A stretch of 64,000 nt of DNA, taken from assembly GCF_000597865.1 (NCBI RefSeq), contig NZ_CP007452.1, positions 2,115,183 through 2,179,182 on the forward strand, given 5' to 3'. Positions 62,552-64,000 of this stretch are shown piece by piece. Position 1 is the stretch's first letter, and each line of letters begins with the position of its first letter. A program made the translations under genes and the position numbers. The DNA is from Peptoclostridium acidaminophilum DSM 3953 (GTDB lineage: Bacteria; Bacillota; Clostridia; Peptostreptococcales; Peptostreptococcaceae). The notes below the pieces were generated by a model. That model ran no database searches, was not told the DNA's origin, and worked only from the letters and a program-made list of their open reading frames with translations.

Positions 62552-63121
62552 TTAGGAAACTACTGCCTTCAATGTGAAAAAAGAGTATCTTTCATCTCTT
62601 TCTATGAACATATATTCGAGCTTCCGGCTTGATCGTCTTGCCATCTCAATAAGTCCCAGACCTGCCCCAAAGCCGTCTACGCTTCCTGATCTCAGCCTTT
62701 CCTTATAGAATTTTTTGAGTTCTGCTCTATCGAGCGAATTGATATGATCTATGCTCTCCTTTAGGTGCTCCCTGTCTTCATTGCTAAGTACATTCCCTGA
62801 GCATATGTAGTAACCGCTTTCCTCCTTGCCTATTACGACTATGCTTTCAAAAGCCGCCTTGAAGAACTCGGCATCGCTTTCGCGTTCTACTTTCTTTTGA
62901 ATGTAGTTTTTTATGTTTTGCGACTGCTCGATATATATTGAAAACACGTTATAGCTCACACTTTCATTGTCTTCCTGGCCACTCATATCCTTTTCTATGT
63001 ATTTTTTTATAGCTTCGCCTATGTCTTCGATTATATTCTGTGTAAACGAGCCGTTAAAGCTTATGACTACTCCGCTTTCACTCAGTTCCTTGACCATTGA
63101 ATTCATCTTTTCTTTTATCAT
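62552..63121 (-). CDS. siaB: SiaB-type kinase (DUF6272)
   Basis: 189 aa. GHKL-like traits: an N-terminal Glu/Asn-poor segment and the ATP-lid motif GAGLGLIEMARRS near residue 150. Family proteins phosphorylate SiaC. Neighbours and size match. The start at 63121 is followed immediately by the end of the SiaA phosphatase gene upstream. Confidence 0.78.
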   Translation of the reverse strand: MIKEKMNSMVKELSESGVVISFNGSFTQNIIEDIGEAIKKYIEKDMSGQEDNESVSYNVFSIYIEQSQNIKNYIQKKVERESDAEFFKAAFESIVVIGKEESGYYICSGNVLSNEDREHLKESIDHINSLDRAELKKFYKERLRSGSVDGFGAGLGLIEMARRSSRKLEYMFIERDERYSFFTLKAVVS

Positions 63122-63164
63122 AGAGCGTACCTCTCTAATTGTATTTTTAGCATTTGCAGCATTG

Positions 63165-64000
63165 CTATAAAGGCTTTACTGCAAACACAGTGACATCGTC
63201 ACGCTGCACCTCGCAGCCCTTGTGCGCCGAAAAACGCTTAATCATCTCGCTTCTTTGCTTTTCAAAATCATATTTTGCCACAGCGTCTATCGCTTCGACG
63301 AATCTTTCGGCTCCAAACGGATGGATGTCCTCATATCCGTTCTGATCTAAAAAACCGTCTGTCGTCATGTAGAACGCGTCTCCCGGCAAATAATCAATCA
63401 CTGCATCCTCGAATTCCTGCTCTTTTTTCTTCCTCTCACTGTATCCAAGGCTTTTGTTTGCTCCCCGCAGCTCCCTTGTGATTCCCTGGCTGTGACTGAA
63501 CAGCGACATGCGCGCTCCCGAGTATGTCAGTCTCCTGGACTCCTGGTCGAACATGCAAAGTCCCATGTCGAGCCCTGCGTGAAGGTTGTCGTATTTGTTG
63601 AATTTGTAGAATGTGTCCTTTACCATTGCGTTTATTTTATTGAGTATTTCACTGGCGCTCCCATGCCCGGAATCCTCGAAAGCTCTTGATATCATCTGGT
63701 TTAAGGCGATTGTCATGAATGCTCCGGCCACGCCGTGTCCCGTGCAATCCATGAGCACAGCGCAAAAGCCCTTGCGTGTGGGTGCAAACCAATAGAAATC
63801 GCCCCCCACTATGTCCTTGGGCTTCCATATTGCAAAAGCGTCATCCGCATGTTTTTTTATAAATGACATATCAGGCAGCAGGGAGTTTTGTATCATGCTT
63901 GCATAGTGGACGCTTTCAACTATCTGCTCGTTCTTCGCTCTTACTTCTTCCTGCGCTTTTCTCCTCTCCTCTTCAAAATGCTTTGCATTCTCAGACGCTA
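63165..64000 (-). CDS. siaA: SiaA-type PP2C/SpoIIE serine phosphatase, N-terminus beyond window edge
   Basis: 278 codons visible; the frame is open to 64000. From the edge: a coiled-coil segment (EEERRKAQEEVRAKNEQIVESVHYASMIQNSLLP), then a SpoIIE/PP2C domain with PKDIVGGDFYWF, LMDCTGHGVAGAFMT and TTDGFLDQNG, the metal-binding Asp residues. In Pseudomonas SiaA is a membrane sensor phosphatase acting on SiaC; the sensor part would lie to the right of the window. Confidence 0.85.
   Translation of the reverse strand, partial: ASENAKHFEEERRKAQEEVRAKNEQIVESVHYASMIQNSLLPDMSFIKKHADDAFAIWKPKDIVGGDFYWFAPTRKGFCAVLMDCTGHGVAGAFMTIALNQMISRAFEDSGHGSASEILNKINAMVKDTFYKFNKYDNLHAGLDMGLCMFDQESRRLTYSGARMSLFSHSQGITRELRGANKSLGYSERKKKEQEFEDAVIDYLPGDAFYMTTDGFLDQNGYEDIHPFGAERFVEAIDAVAKYDFEKQRSEMIKRFSAHKGCEVQRDDVTVFAVKPL

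Overview
The window looks like a chromosomal segment of a strictly anaerobic, moderate-GC member of the Clostridia. The evidence is oxygen-sensitive or anaerobe-type genes (hybrid cluster protein, pyruvate phosphate dikinase with its regulatory protein, an Fe-S/hydrogenase-like chemotaxis receptor), Gram-positive ribosome binding sites, clostridial small families (DUF1292, DUF2680, DUF1622, YkuS) and two genes whose in-frame TGA codons are best read as selenocysteine. The Peptostreptococcaceae/Peptoclostridium neighbourhood is my guess; no rRNA, tRNA or sel genes are visible to confirm it.

Layout. 1-9 kb: hcp (cut by the left edge), a ROK sugar kinase, the PPDK regulator and ppdK, a Cys-rich DUF1292 protein and peptidase D. 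8.7-11.6 kb: an OmpR/HK two-component pair and a small secreted protein. 11.8-15.6 kb: a TPP riboswitch with attenuator controlling thiD-thiM-thiE-thiC. 15.6-19.1 kb: small conserved or unknown proteins, a SixA-like phosphatase, a TIM-barrel isomerase/epimerase and a HAD nucleotidase. 19.2-22.4 kb: phnW followed by a complete IS200/IS605 element (TnpA + TnpB) and a doubly truncated phnX remnant. 22.4-27.2 kb: a MacAB-like exporter and a UV-damage endonuclease. 27.4-33.6 kb: an EAL-CBS-GGDEF protein, a putrescine module (XRE-cupin regulator, agmatinase, arginine decarboxylase) and trpS. 33.7-38 kb: UspA, an L,D-transpeptidase-like protein and gap. 38-40.7 kb: a four-gene operon with two predicted selenoproteins. 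40.9-44.4 kb: pstSCAB. 44.5-50 kb: a tight FAD-dehydrogenase/PP-loop/alkaline-phosphatase-superfamily operon, a lipoprotein and a frameshifted LytR-CpsA-Psr gene. 50-60.4 kb: mscL, a heterodimeric ABC exporter, the Fe-S/MCP fusion, adenine deaminase and a DEAD-box helicase. 60.6-64 kb: hemolysin III and a complete SiaA-B-D-C signalling set (SiaA cut by the right edge).

The most interesting system is the 38-40.7 kb operon. A small thioredoxin-like protein with a C-A-Sec-C motif, an ArsP-like permease, a lipoprotein ending Cys-Cys-Asp and a substrate-binding-like protein with a Cys-Sec pair are transcribed together. Each TGA is followed by a hairpin at SECIS distance; the one in the binding protein is a perfect 7-bp stem with a GGGC loop. 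From memory this matches part of the clostridial Sao (selenocysteine-assisted organometal) gene set, but here without its ABC ATPase and permease. Other notable items are a palindromic MITE-like repeat in two lengths, an IS insertion whose empty site can be reconstructed base by base, and the SiaABCD phospho-switch module in a Gram-positive anaerobe.
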